From positions 153,668 to 217,667 of the forward strand of contig NZ_FRBV01000005.1 of the NCBI RefSeq assembly GCF_900142705.1: DNA of 64,000 nucleotides. Reading direction: 5' to 3'. Positions 55,994-64,000 of this stretch are shown here, one piece after another. Numbering within the stretch: position 1 is the stretch's first letter; the number at the start of each line of letters is the position of its first letter. The notes below the pieces were generated by a model. The model was not told the origin of the DNA, made no database searches, and saw nothing but the letters and a program-made list of their open reading frames with translations. A program made the translations under genes and the position numbers. The DNA is from Nitrosospira sp. Nsp11 (GTDB taxonomy: Bacteria > Pseudomonadota > Gammaproteobacteria > Burkholderiales > Nitrosomonadaceae).

Positions 55994-57097
55994 TCAACCG
56001 GAATTCGCCATAAGCCTGCCTGTTTTCTCGTGTCTATCCAGTTTCCCTAAAAGAGCCAAGCTCCAAACCAGAACTAAAGAAATGGAAAAAACAAGGAAAC
56101 GATAATGGGTCGTAGGAAATAAAAGCATATGCGTTATGTTAAAAACAAAAGGTATCCCAAGTAGGCAATAAAAATTAACATCGGCTTTAATCTCATCCCG
56201 CTTCAGCCATAGCAGGTAAGCCGATAATACATATATCACTGAATGCGAATGAAAAATAAGATTCTCCAGCAATAACGCATAAGGTATCAGGTAGTCGCCG
56301 GCTTTGTGAGAAATCACGATATCTGCGGGATAGGGGGTAAGCGAGCCGACGAATGTGAAATTAAAAAGAGTCAGATACCCATAATTACCATGTAACTTAT
56401 TAATTAAAATATAAAAAGAAAGAGATGACAGAATGGAAAATAGTGAAAGAAATCTGTTGCCATGCAGATAGGTATAACCCATCAGGAGACCTGATAGCAC
56501 TATAAAATCCGTTCTTATTAATGGAAGAAGTGCCGCAATCAGGAAAACCAGTCTTCCTCCTGTCATTAGACTGTATATTCCCAGAAGGGAAAAAAAACAT
56601 GCCATGGCGTCGGGTGTGGAGAGGGCTGCCAATTCCGTATATCCGGCCACCGCGACGACAACTGGCAGCATTCCTAACGGCACAGCCGTTTTTAAGATAA
56701 TCAGCCCTAGCACGAATACAGATAATGACGCGAAAATTGCGCTTATTACATACGTTGACTTGGCGTAACTCACTCCGATATTTTTGAGTAATCTAATCAG
56801 TTCGATGTACCCAACCCTTATGGAAAAGAAAGGAATTTGCTGTTCCAGCGAAGAGGGGTCTGCAAATACCGTTTCCCTGTATTTTCCTGTTGTGAGTTGT
56901 GTGAATGTTTTACTGCGAACCTCTTTCCTGATTTCTTCGTAAGTTTCCCTGGTTAAGTCTGATCCGCGATAGCCATCTTTGGAATAAGATGCAGCAACGT
57001 ATGCAATCATGTCCCAGTTATGATGGGGTTTCAGGAGTCCGTATAGCAAGATGATTGCCGCGGTTGCTGCAAGGATCCCATATCTGAAAACCATCAA
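55994..57097 (-). CDS. Polytopic membrane protein, unknown (glycosyltransferase-C-like)
   Basis: 367 residues, about nine membrane helices, A+T-richer than its neighbours. After the first helix is the periplasmic-type loop 'HNWDMIAYVAASYSKDG', reminiscent of GT-C/mannosyltransferase first loops, and later 'LIRTDFIVLSGLLMGYTYLH'. It lacks a definite catalytic signature. Location among sugar transferases suggests a role in glycan assembly. The different base composition hints at horizontal gain, which is inference. An ATG at 57097 and the next ATG codon are both possible starts. Confidence 0.7.
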   Translation of the reverse strand: MMVFRYGILAATAAIILLYGLLKPHHNWDMIAYVAASYSKDGYRGSDLTRETYEEIRKEVRSKTFTQLTTGKYRETVFADPSSLEQQIPFFSIRVGYIELIRLLKNIGVSYAKSTYVISAIFASLSVFVLGLIILKTAVPLGMLPVVVAVAGYTELAALSTPDAMACFFSLLGIYSLMTGGRLVFLIAALLPLIRTDFIVLSGLLMGYTYLHGNRFLSLFSILSSLSFYILINKLHGNYGYLTLFNFTFVGSLTPYPADIVISHKAGDYLIPYALLLENLIFHSHSVIYVLSAYLLWLKRDEIKADVNFYCLLGIPFVFNITHMLLFPTTHYRFLVFSISLVLVWSLALLGKLDRHEKTGRLMANSG

Positions 57098-57534
57098 GAA
57101 GCTCCAGAGGAGTTAAAGGAAGAATTGGAGGAATATAGTGGGCTCCAACCTCAAGGTGACTGTAAAGAATCCTTAAGGTCATTTCATTTTGGCCGCAGCG
57201 ACTAGGGTGCCTTAAAAGGGTAGCACAAGCAATCGCGTCACCAGCCGCCCTCTGAATCAGTCGGTGTCGTCAAAGTCGGGGTTGCCGACGTTGGTGAACA
57301 GCTCGATTCGAGAGAAACCTTGGCCAGCTATTAGAACTGGGTATGGCGACGAGGATTGAAATGTCGCTTCAAGTGTCGCCTATAAGTACCCGATTGGAAG
57401 TAGCGGGATTCCCCAGCGGAAGAAGGGAATTCACGGAGTAATTTTACCCATGATAAATACGTCATCAGGATAAAAGGAGATCGTTGGGAATGGACTACAT
57501 GCTGGCACGGTTAGCCCCGCCCCAGCATGAAATC
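57098..57534. other. Non-coding stretch
   Basis: About 440 bases between the membrane-protein gene and the downstream (left) side of the cold-shock gene. No gene, hairpin with T run, or repeat family is recognised. Confidence 0.4.
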
Positions 57535-57738
57535 TTAAACAGATTGAATATTGGATGCTTGCTTGCCCTTCGCACCCTGCGTAACCTCAAACGCTACTTT
57601 TTGACCTTCTTTGAGCGTTTTGAATCCAGACATGCCGATTGCCGAGAAGTGCGCGAATAAATCCTCACTGCCGTCATCAGGGGTAATGAAGCCAAAACCT
57701 TTGGAGTCATTGAACCATTTTACTGTCCCAGTTGCCAT
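57535..57738 (-). CDS. Cold-shock protein, CspA family
   Basis: 67 residues, a single cold-shock domain. Both RNA-binding motifs are present: RNP1 'KGFGFI' and RNP2 'LFAHF', preceded by 'GTVKWFNDS'. It binds single-stranded nucleic acids and acts as an RNA chaperone. Start 57738, with AAAGGAAG upstream. The 240 bases upstream (57739-57978) have no gene and probably include the long 5' leader usual for csp genes. Confidence 0.95.
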   Translation of the reverse strand: MATGTVKWFNDSKGFGFITPDDGSEDLFAHFSAIGMSGFKTLKEGQKVAFEVTQGAKGKQASNIQSV

Positions 57739-57978
57739 TTTTACTTCCTTTAAAAAATTGGGCGCGGAGCCCGATAAACATATCAGTCAAAATGAGACCT
57801 CGTTTTCAGGTCTGGCCGCATTTTGACAATCCTTAAGCGAGAAATATGTTCGCTACCGCACGTACGAAATCCATGCCCTCCTCCGGCCATGCGTTTTTTG
57901 AATTATTAGCAATACATTCGTGATAGTGAAATACTGAAATACGGGCTGCAACTAAATTTTGAGAGGTTGGTGATCCAA

Positions 57979-59868
57979 TCAACCAGAGACAAAAGGACGT
58001 TTTTTTGTTGCCCGCGCGGACTTGCTGGATGCGGAACCGGTTACTCCGCGAAAGAAATCAACCAGTTCGGGCACATGGTGATCGAACATGAAAAGATGTC
58101 GTTGCTGCCAAACCCGCTCGCGGATCGCATGCAACTGCTCGCGGTCTCGTAATTGGGTGGCAAGCTCATCCACCTTGTCGAAAAATATTCCTGTATTCAA
58201 CTGCCTTGTCAGTGTTTGCGTAGCAACGACTGCACCGTTGTTTGCCTTCTGCAGCATTGGCAGACCGGCTGCCGCAAGGGTGCTTAATCGGGCCGGATAG
58301 TTGAGGTCATCCCAGTTTGCCCTCCGGATTTCACCTTCATTGCCGCTGTCAAAGAGATGCAGCCAGCCTGCGTCATATTGGGAAAACTCCTCGGTCCAGC
58401 GGCTTTGGTCTACGTTGGGATGCAAATGCAGATACCCCGGCACCATCGCCTGGGTTTTTTCAATCCACTGGAGCCACTGCCCATGGGTTATCTCTCCGTA
58501 AAAATGGAGATGGATGCCATGGCCGGCCAGCTCCGCCACGTGGTGCGGATGCAGGCCGATCGGCCGCCCCGGTGAGACCGTATGAATTTCGCCGTCGCCA
58601 TCGATGGAGGAACGTAGCGGTGTGCGCGGCCGGTCAAACCAGTCGCGCTTGGGCAAGTCGCCGTCCAGCACGTGAGTCGGCTTGCTCAGCGACAGGCCGG
58701 GAACGATGGTGTCGAACCAGTCCCGCATTTCCGGGCTCGAAAAGATTTGCCCATCCGAATACTGGTGCAAGTCGATCAATTGCGGCCAGGTTCCCTTTTC
58801 CAGGCAGATGAATGGCCCTTCCTTGAAATGCCAGACGAATGGAATGCCCGGGGTCGCCATCAATACCTCATGTGCAAACGGCACTGCCTGCCAGTTAAGC
58901 AGCGCATAGATGACATCCGGCTGGACCTGCTTTATCGCTTCGCGCCAGCTGTCTCGCGGCAGATCCTCGACGTGTCCGAAAGGCACCGGTCCCACCGTGT
59001 TGTACCAGTGGGGATTCTGCATCCACAACCCATAGAGCTTGTGCCCTTGCTCTTCCAGCGCAAGCACGCGGTCGGCGTTATACGCCAGTTCACCGACCAG
59101 AAGTATTTTCAGTCCATCGTCGGCACGGGGCGTGTCGGGACGTTCCCGCATCCTTCGATAGTGGCTCGCCTCATCAATCGCGTGGCCTACCGACGTATGA
59201 AAACGCATCGGTTCTCCCACGCGGTAATGCGAGCGAAACGGGTTGATGCCGCCTTCAGGTTCCTGCATGATCTTGTGCCGCTGCATGGGATGGGACACCC
59301 ACTCGCAGGTGATATTGCTGCTGCCGGCAAAAATGCCGAAGGGCCTCAGCATCGCCCAGTAGAGCCGCTCCAGGTCATCCGACTCCAGTTCCGCGCGCTC
59401 CAGCCAGCGCGCCGCAGTTTTTCGATGCATGCACTGCACCAGTTGCAATGGAAATCCGGCAATCTGCCCGCTAGCCTGCCGATTGTAATGGTGGCGTATA
59501 CCGGAATAAGCCAGCACGGCTTCCGTCTGCACCTCCAGGCACGTCTTCAGACTGTACAGATGGTCCTGGTAATAAACGTCGTCGCTGGGCAAATAAGCGA
59601 TAAGCGACGCTTTCGCTTTGGCAATGCCTTCATTCAAGGCATTGCCCAGCCCCTGGTTTTCCGCCAGCCGGTAATAATGGATGCGCTTGTCGCTCAAGTA
59701 TGCGGATACCACTTCCGCTGTTGCATCCCGCGAGCCATCGTCGATAACGATCGCCTCCCAATCGGCCAAGACTTGCGCCTGCAGGCTGTCAAGCGCGCGT
59801 CCGATGAAGCACGCCTGTTCGTAAGCCGGGATCACTATGCTGACAGATGGAGAGTATGGCTGCGGCAT
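57979..59868 (-). CDS. Two-domain glycosyltransferase (GT2 plus GT-B/GT4-like)
   Basis: 629 residues. Residues about 8-230 are a GT2 domain: 'SVSIVIPAYEQACFIGRALD', 'AIVIDDGSRDATAEV', and 'AYLPSDDVYYQDHL' as the DxD-type metal site. Residues about 255-600 form a GT-B-like second transferase ('LKILLVGELAYNADRVLALE', 'PGIPFVWHFKEGPFIC', 'YPARLSTLAAAGLPMLQKAN'). A fused pair suggests two successive sugar additions. The tail is basic. AAGGA lies 6 bases before ATG 59868. Monocistronic. Confidence 0.85.
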   Translation of the reverse strand: MPQPYSPSVSIVIPAYEQACFIGRALDSLQAQVLADWEAIVIDDGSRDATAEVVSAYLSDKRIHYYRLAENQGLGNALNEGIAKAKASLIAYLPSDDVYYQDHLYSLKTCLEVQTEAVLAYSGIRHHYNRQASGQIAGFPLQLVQCMHRKTAARWLERAELESDDLERLYWAMLRPFGIFAGSSNITCEWVSHPMQRHKIMQEPEGGINPFRSHYRVGEPMRFHTSVGHAIDEASHYRRMRERPDTPRADDGLKILLVGELAYNADRVLALEEQGHKLYGLWMQNPHWYNTVGPVPFGHVEDLPRDSWREAIKQVQPDVIYALLNWQAVPFAHEVLMATPGIPFVWHFKEGPFICLEKGTWPQLIDLHQYSDGQIFSSPEMRDWFDTIVPGLSLSKPTHVLDGDLPKRDWFDRPRTPLRSSIDGDGEIHTVSPGRPIGLHPHHVAELAGHGIHLHFYGEITHGQWLQWIEKTQAMVPGYLHLHPNVDQSRWTEEFSQYDAGWLHLFDSGNEGEIRRANWDDLNYPARLSTLAAAGLPMLQKANNGAVVATQTLTRQLNTGIFFDKVDELATQLRDREQLHAIRERVWQQRHLFMFDHHVPELVDFFRGVTGSASSKSARATKKRPFVSG

Positions 59869-60233
59869 GATTTATCCTTCTTGTGGTTGCGACCGGGAGC
59901 CCCTGGGATAGCGTCCGTGGATAGATAAGTATAATCACAAGGGGATTATCGATGGAGGTTTTTGGTATGCGTCGGCAATCGGACGGACTATTCAAATTTT
60001 CTATTCCCTACCAGCATCGGTACCGAGCCTCATCCATCACGGTGTCCTTGTTGGTTGGCGGCAGGCGCGGGAATATGTTTTTTTTAAATGTCGCAGGGAA
60101 CGCGGGACACGGGAACTACTGCACCGCATGTATTGTGATCTCCATCAAATAGCCATCAGGGACCAAAAACCAGGAAAACCGCAGGGAAGCAGGCTATGCT
60201 TTTAGGGAACTGCTTCTTCAAAGGAGAAAAATC
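59869..60233. other. Divergent intergenic region
   Basis: About 365 bases between the divergent two-domain transferase and the DUF2892-like gene. It should contain both promoters. No gene or repeat recognised. Confidence 0.4.
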
Positions 60234-60638
60234 ATGTTACATGCCGAAGACCCAACGAGCGCGGATCGCGTTCGCCACTCAACAGCAGCAGATGTGAACC
60301 GCGAAATAGATCACCAAACAAATAGCAACATTCGGCGTTACGCCAACAGCAGCCCGGAAGTCATCGATAGGCGCATCCAGGAACTCGATAGAGAGTGGGA
60401 CGTCGAGCGTGCGCTTGAAGTCAATGCCGCGACAGTGGCCTTGACCGGTCTTTTGCTCGGCGTAACGGTTAACAGGAAATGGCTGGTGTTACCAGGGGTC
60501 GTACTGTCATTCCTGCTGCAGCACGGGCTTCAGGGATGGTGTCCGCCATTGCCCATATTGCGGCGTTCCGGCGTACGTACACGTGGGGAAATAGACCGGG
60601 AAAAATACGAGCTAAAAGCGTTGCTGGATGGAAGGTAA
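60234..60638 (+). CDS. DUF2892-like small membrane protein
   Basis: 134 residues. A charged N-terminal helix region ('SSPEVIDRRIQELDREWDVE') precedes two closely spaced membrane helices ('AATVALTGLLLGVTVNRKW', 'VLPGVVLSFLLQHGLQGWCP'), with the C-terminal pattern 'GWCPPLPILRRSGVRTRGEI' like the DUF2892/YgaP-type membrane segment ('GWCP.....G.RT..EI'). In some proteins that segment is fused to rhodanese; here it stands alone. AAAGGAG lies 8 bases before the ATG. Function unknown. Confidence 0.78.
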   Translation: MLHAEDPTSADRVRHSTAADVNREIDHQTNSNIRRYANSSPEVIDRRIQELDREWDVERALEVNAATVALTGLLLGVTVNRKWLVLPGVVLSFLLQHGLQGWCPPLPILRRSGVRTRGEIDREKYELKALLDGR

Positions 60639-60709
60639 TCTTTGGCAGGTAGAGAGGGATTACGAGAGGACGGGTTTCCTCAGCAATGAGGAGGATGATT
60701 TCCGCATAG

Positions 60710-61504
60710 CTATTTAAAACAAGGGAGATATGCGTTTATCATCCAGGAAGAGCCCGCGATCACTCCTTCTGAATGGATTGTCCAATCCCTCCCGTCATAG
60801 TCCGCCACTCTCCCTCCCGATGCCCTGACTATGCACACGCCCGCTACCATATCTGTTATTTTGGTAGAGGGACGGAAAAATAAGTCCAGCCTTCCGGTAG
60901 CCACCGCGCCGAGAGATAGAGACGGCACACCAAATACCTTTACCGCGCGAGCCAGTTCCAATACTCTCGAAAGTTGCTCAAGTGTCCGGGCCCGCGTGCC
61001 CATGTCGGAGGAAAAATCGAGGCCGACAACAGCTTTCGATGGATCGGTTTGGTTGCCTGTTTCTACAAGTTCCGCGTTGACTCTTGTGCGTCCACCTTCC
61101 TGAGCGCTGTACAAGGTGGAGTGGACAGGATCATAAATGACGCCGAGAACGGGTTTCCCATCCCGAAGAAGCCCAATTGAAACCGCAAGAAGCGGAGGAT
61201 AGCCGCTCACATTTTCTGTTCCGTCAAGCGGATCAACCACCCACTGATCGCCTTGTTCGGCAATATCTCCACCTTCCTCTTCCCCGTAAAAACCGCAGGG
61301 GTGTATTTTTAGGAGTCTTTCTTTTAGTAGCTGTTCAGATTTTCCATCCGCGCCGGTTACAACCTGCCGCTCGGATTTAAATTCGTGCGCTGCTCCTCGC
61401 GCATAATGCGCCATAACGATCTGCCCTGCGCTCCTCGCTATTTTTTCTATTTCTTCAATAAAAAAGTCTTCTTCAGCGGCGGTTTTGATCTTCAAATTCT
61501 CCAT
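60710..61504 (-). CDS. Inositol monophosphatase family (CysQ/SuhB-like)
   Basis: 264 residues, Mg2+-dependent phosphatase fold. Metal-binding motifs: 'FYGEEEGGD', 'VVDPLDGTENVSGYPP' (canonical DPxDGT) and 'TKITDMVAGVCIVRASGG' in place of the usual 'WDxAAG'. The substrate may be PAP (CysQ), inositol phosphate or another sugar phosphate and cannot be fixed. The frame extends to 61582; the ATG at 61504 ('MENLKIK') is the best match to family length, without a clear ribosome site, so the start is uncertain. Confidence 0.85.
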   Translation of the reverse strand: MENLKIKTAAEEDFFIEEIEKIARSAGQIVMAHYARGAAHEFKSERQVVTGADGKSEQLLKERLLKIHPCGFYGEEEGGDIAEQGDQWVVDPLDGTENVSGYPPLLAVSIGLLRDGKPVLGVIYDPVHSTLYSAQEGGRTRVNAELVETGNQTDPSKAVVGLDFSSDMGTRARTLEQLSRVLELARAVKVFGVPSLSLGAVATGRLDLFFRPSTKITDMVAGVCIVRASGGRVADYDGRDWTIHSEGVIAGSSWMINAYLPCFK

Positions 61505-61846
61505 GCCATGGGTTTGTTTAATCAATATCAAACATTGCCGATCGGTTATATTGGAGAGGATATAACATAAAATCACGCGCACAAAAGCACATATCGAGGT
61601 TCGGTATGGTTTTCAAACCACCCCTCTACAGAGCAACTGATGTAGGTCGGGCTCTGCCCGACATCGTTCACGTTCATTCGGAGACATCGAGTTTATGGCG
61701 CACGACAAGCCCCCATCGTCGGGCGGAGCCCGACCTACCTTGAATTAACAACCCGCTCCTCAGCATCGAACGTCCTACCCGATAACCTCTTCATCAACTC
61801 TTGTAGTCCGTTTCTCCTGAACATGGCTGCGAGACGTTATTTCCTC
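61505..61846. other. Non-coding stretch with family B repeats
   Basis: About 340 bases between the phosphatase and the GT2 gene, dominated by an inverted pair of family B elements (61642-61741). No gene is supported. Confidence 0.5.
61642..61741. repeat. Intergenic repeat, family B, inverted pair
   Basis: GTAGGTCGGGCTCTGCCCGA (61642-61661) with CATCGTTCAC, and facing it CGTCGGGCGGAGCCCGACCT with ACC (about 61717-61739). Arms are about 55 bases apart. The same consensus occurs at 48848-48903 and 48991-49022. Confidence 0.65.
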
Positions 61847-62650
61847 TCATAGCGCCAACTCTTTCGGTATATCGAATTTCCTGTTTACTATGGTAGTAGG
61901 CGCCTCTTGATGGTAGGCTCCGGAGGGAATAAGACCGCAGCCTCCAAAGCGCTTCATCACCCTGAGTTGTGCAAGAACATCTTCGCCTACATGCTCTTCA
62001 GGTATTTCTTTCCAGAATTCAAATCCGCCTGTTTCACGCAGCTTTTGCACGTCATACAGTACGCACCCCCCCACCCAGGCAACCTTGTATTTTCTTTGCC
62101 TATTAGGCGAGAGCTGCATTTTTTCCTGGACATGGAGAATATTAGCGGCATTATGGAGGGCATGACGCTGCCAGCTGGCATGCTGGGGAGTGACAAGTTC
62201 CGGCTCAACCGGGCCTTCCCATAACTCGATTGCCTGCTGGTGAGGCCGATAATCATTCCGATATGACAAACCAATGAGCGCTTGCCCGACAAATCCTATG
62301 TCTTCCTCTTCCTGAGCTTGCAGCATATTTCCCATGACAAAAGGTTCCAGCAACACATCGTCATCGAGATAAAGGCAGTAGCGCGATGCTACGGAATCCA
62401 ATAAAAATTGACGCTGCTGAGCCAGACCGCGCCGCGGCAGGTTGACCAGTTGCCGCACCGGATGCCCCTTTTTCTCAAGCAGGCGAATGACCGTCTGGAC
62501 GGAAGCGTCGTGATAGACGAGCGTATTACTCTGGTCGGAAATAACGACGTCAAAATCCTGGTACTCCTGGAAGCAAAGCCCGGTGAGCGTCACTGCAAGC
62601 GCACTCGGGCGGTTATACGAGGGAATCAGTACAGTAATTCTTGCTTGCAT
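61847..62650 (-). CDS. Glycosyltransferase family 2
   Basis: 267 residues. GT2 landmarks: 'ITVLIPSYNRPSALAVTLTG', 'DFDVVISDQSN', 'YCLYLDDDVLLEPFVM' (DxD metal site) and 'KVAWVGGCVLYDVQKLRETG', with 'PEEHVGEDVLAQLRVM' near the catalytic base. Inner-face sugar transferase; substrate unknown. It starts inside the 3' end of the GT9 gene (38-base overlap), so the two genes are co-transcribed. Confidence 0.88.
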   Translation of the reverse strand: MQARITVLIPSYNRPSALAVTLTGLCFQEYQDFDVVISDQSNTLVYHDASVQTVIRLLEKKGHPVRQLVNLPRRGLAQQRQFLLDSVASRYCLYLDDDVLLEPFVMGNMLQAQEEEDIGFVGQALIGLSYRNDYRPHQQAIELWEGPVEPELVTPQHASWQRHALHNAANILHVQEKMQLSPNRQRKYKVAWVGGCVLYDVQKLRETGGFEFWKEIPEEHVGEDVLAQLRVMKRFGGCGLIPSGAYHQEAPTTIVNRKFDIPKELAL

Positions 62651-63737
62651 TATTTATTCCCGTGAATTCGTTGACAGCGGCCTCGATCGCTTCTGGCGAA
62701 GCCCGGGGAGTTGCCAGACCCGGGAAAGACTGGAGCAGGCGGTTCTTTGTTCGCAACTCCGGCAGCACCTCAAAATAAAGTACCCGATTCAGTACCTGCC
62801 ACGGTGTGTGCTGTGGATTCGTCATCGCATACAGCACGACGACCGGCGTCCCGACGGCAGCTGCGATATGCACCGGGCCAGTATTATTCGAGATTAAAAC
62901 CGGCGCTGCCGCGACCAGTGCAATAAGCTCAGCGAGAGATAGCTCACCTGCGATATTGGTGGCAGCATGGCTGAGCGGGCGCGCAATTTCGTCAACGTAA
63001 TCCCGCTCGCTGCCGCTACCGGTAAGTAGAATCTTGTAGCCTTGCCTGGTTAACGAGCGGCAGGCAGTAATATACTCAGCAGCGGGATAACGGCGCTTTT
63101 CTTCGCTTACTCCCGCATGTAGCACCAGCCAGGGCTCATCCGGTTCGATGCCGATCGCTGCCAGCCTGCCTGACACCTTTTCGCGGCTCTCCTCTGGAAT
63201 TTCCAGCGAAAGCCTGGTGTCGGATGTCAGCCCACCCGCCATCCCGACCAGGTGAAGCTGGCGTTCAACCTCGTGGATAACATAGTCGAAAGGTTCTTTA
63301 TCGGGCACCCACTGATTGATAAGCTCGTAAGGATTTTCGCGGCAATAGCCCAGGACCGGCTTGATACCCGCGTAGTAGCACAACATGGCTGCTGGCAGCG
63401 GATTCTGGCTATAAGCGGTAAAGATTGCCGCTGCGTCGAATCGCCGGCTTGCCAACTCGTCGGCAAGCGCTTGCAGCTGCTGCTTTCCGCCGGTTTCACT
63501 CGTTTTTACCCACGGAACATCAAACGGGATAATGTCGTCGACCTCCGGAATATACGCAGCAATCCCTGACCCCGCGCTTGATGTCAGCAGGGTTATTTTC
63601 CTGCCTTGAGCAGATTCTTTCAGCGCGCGCATCGCCGGCTGGGTCATCAGCACGTCGCCCATATTGTCCAGGCGAATGCAGAGTATATTCTTGTGGTTCT
63701 TCCACGCCTCAGAGAACAATTTCTCGTATCCTGTCAA
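62613..63737 (-). CDS. Glycosyltransferase family 9 (heptosyltransferase-like)
   Basis: 374 residues. 'NILCIRLDNMGDVLMTQPAM' (GT9 N-terminal motif), 'WLVLHAGVSEEKRRYPAAEY', and 'LISNNTGPVHIAAAVGTPVV' (donor site). The only start near the right place is TTG 63737, overlapping the stop of the upstream heptose-adenylyltransferase remnant (TTGA); the ribosome site is weak. The neighbour's identity fits a heptose-using enzyme. It overlaps the GT2 gene at its 3' end. Confidence 0.88.
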   Translation of the reverse strand: MTGYEKLFSEAWKNHKNILCIRLDNMGDVLMTQPAMRALKESAQGRKITLLTSSAGSGIAAYIPEVDDIIPFDVPWVKTSETGGKQQLQALADELASRRFDAAAIFTAYSQNPLPAAMLCYYAGIKPVLGYCRENPYELINQWVPDKEPFDYVIHEVERQLHLVGMAGGLTSDTRLSLEIPEESREKVSGRLAAIGIEPDEPWLVLHAGVSEEKRRYPAAEYITACRSLTRQGYKILLTGSGSERDYVDEIARPLSHAATNIAGELSLAELIALVAAAPVLISNNTGPVHIAAAVGTPVVVLYAMTNPQHTPWQVLNRVLYFEVLPELRTKNRLLQSFPGLATPRASPEAIEAAVNEFTGINNASKNYCTDSLV

Positions 63738-63952
63738 GCGATCTGCTTTATCCGGGTAATGATATGGGTGGTGGAGCGATCCTGGACGAAGTGCATTATC
63801 TCCACTTTTCCGCCATACCCCTGGACTACCGGCGCTTCCGGCAGGCTTTCGACTGTGTAGTCGCCCCCTTTTACGTACACATCCGGGTGAATGATGTCCA
63901 GAAGATGACCTGACCCCGAAATCAGTACCGGTCTAAAGTAGAAATTTCCGAC
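63734..63952 (-). pseudogene. C-terminal remnant of heptose-1-phosphate adenylyltransferase (HldE/RfaE2-like)
   Basis: The minus strand reads 'IIHPDVYVKGGDYTVESLPE' then 'VVQGYGGKVEIMHFVQDRST' and 'THIITRIKQIA' before TGA at 63734-63736. This is the C-terminal end of RfaE2/HldE adenylyltransferase ('PDV.VKGGDY...LPEA..V...GG.V......RSTT.II.RI'). Upstream the frame meets TGA at 63955-63953, no start codon with ribosome site is seen, and the residues before 'IIHPDVY' do not match the family. A 14-bp hairpin lies at 63961-63995. Probably truncated; part of the evidence is beyond the window edge. Confidence 0.6.
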
Positions 63953-64000
63953 TCAGTAGGCCTGCCGGGCAAGGCATTTTCCCTTGCCTGGCGGGCGAAT

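Overview
The window looks like a chromosomal segment of a Gram-negative betaproteobacterium. The gene set (outer-membrane lipoproteins, BamC, an Mla-type lipid transporter, LPS-type glycosyltransferases, a PEP-CTERM protein, an N-type ATPase operon) and the moderately high G+C would fit an ammonia oxidiser of the Nitrosospira/Nitrosomonadaceae type. That genus-level guess is inference; no rRNA, tRNA or amo/hao gene is present to settle it.

Layout. 1-8 kb: end of a DUF4142 protein, a SERCA-like Ca2+ P-type ATPase, stress or envelope proteins (DUF1269, DUF2501, a flavin split-barrel protein, a lipoprotein), a UbiX-type flavin prenyltransferase and a 24-residue membrane protein. 8.2-13.7 kb: a decayed prophage-like island with an EexN-like lipoprotein, a leftward run of early/replication-type genes (DUF1376, DUF6475, small proteins), a divergent XRE repressor, and a second rightward promoter at 13.2 kb carrying the same operator. 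13.8-31.7 kb: an AlgI/AlgJ-type O-acetylation pair, a DUF1624 membrane protein, a dehydrogenase, a DsbA-like/NhaA fusion, OsmC, a CotH-kinase plus putative beta-propeller pair, an acyl-CoA ligase, a NYN-LOTUS RNase-like protein, a GGDEF remnant, an orphan receiver protein and a BON lipoprotein. 31.8-40.2 kb: an alpha-glucan phosphorylase, a four-gene MlaE-MlaF-MlaD-PqiC-like lipid ABC transporter, and a HAF-repeat PEP-CTERM protein. 40.4-48 kb: a complete leftward N-ATPase operon, atpD-C-Q-R-B-E-F-A-G, whose c subunit has a sodium-type ion site. 48-51.9 kb: repeat-rich debris, dapA-bamC and a frameshifted DUF2795 gene. 51.9-64 kb: scattered glycosyltransferases (three GT9, one GT4-like, two GT2-containing), a cold-shock protein, an inositol-monophosphatase-family enzyme and the C-terminal remnant of a heptose-1-phosphate adenylyltransferase, suggesting an LPS or lipooligosaccharide locus.

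Three families of short intergenic repeats recur: A, a 'GGATGGGTG..GCAACCCATC' palindrome; B, a 'GTAGGTCGGGCT..GCCCGAC' palindrome; C, a 'GCCTGTCGGACTTGAAGAAT' element. One family A copy lies inside the atp operon.

The most original signal is the regulatory logic of the island: five copies of a 13-bp palindrome CAAG-N5-CTTG in just two clusters, each overlapping a strong sigma70-type promoter in the same geometry, next to a repressor gene that may be translated from a leaderless mRNA. Other points: a glycosyltransferase whose only sensible start is ATA, a DsbA-like domain without catalytic cysteines fused to NhaA, three perfect hairpins in a row before cotH, and several broken genes.
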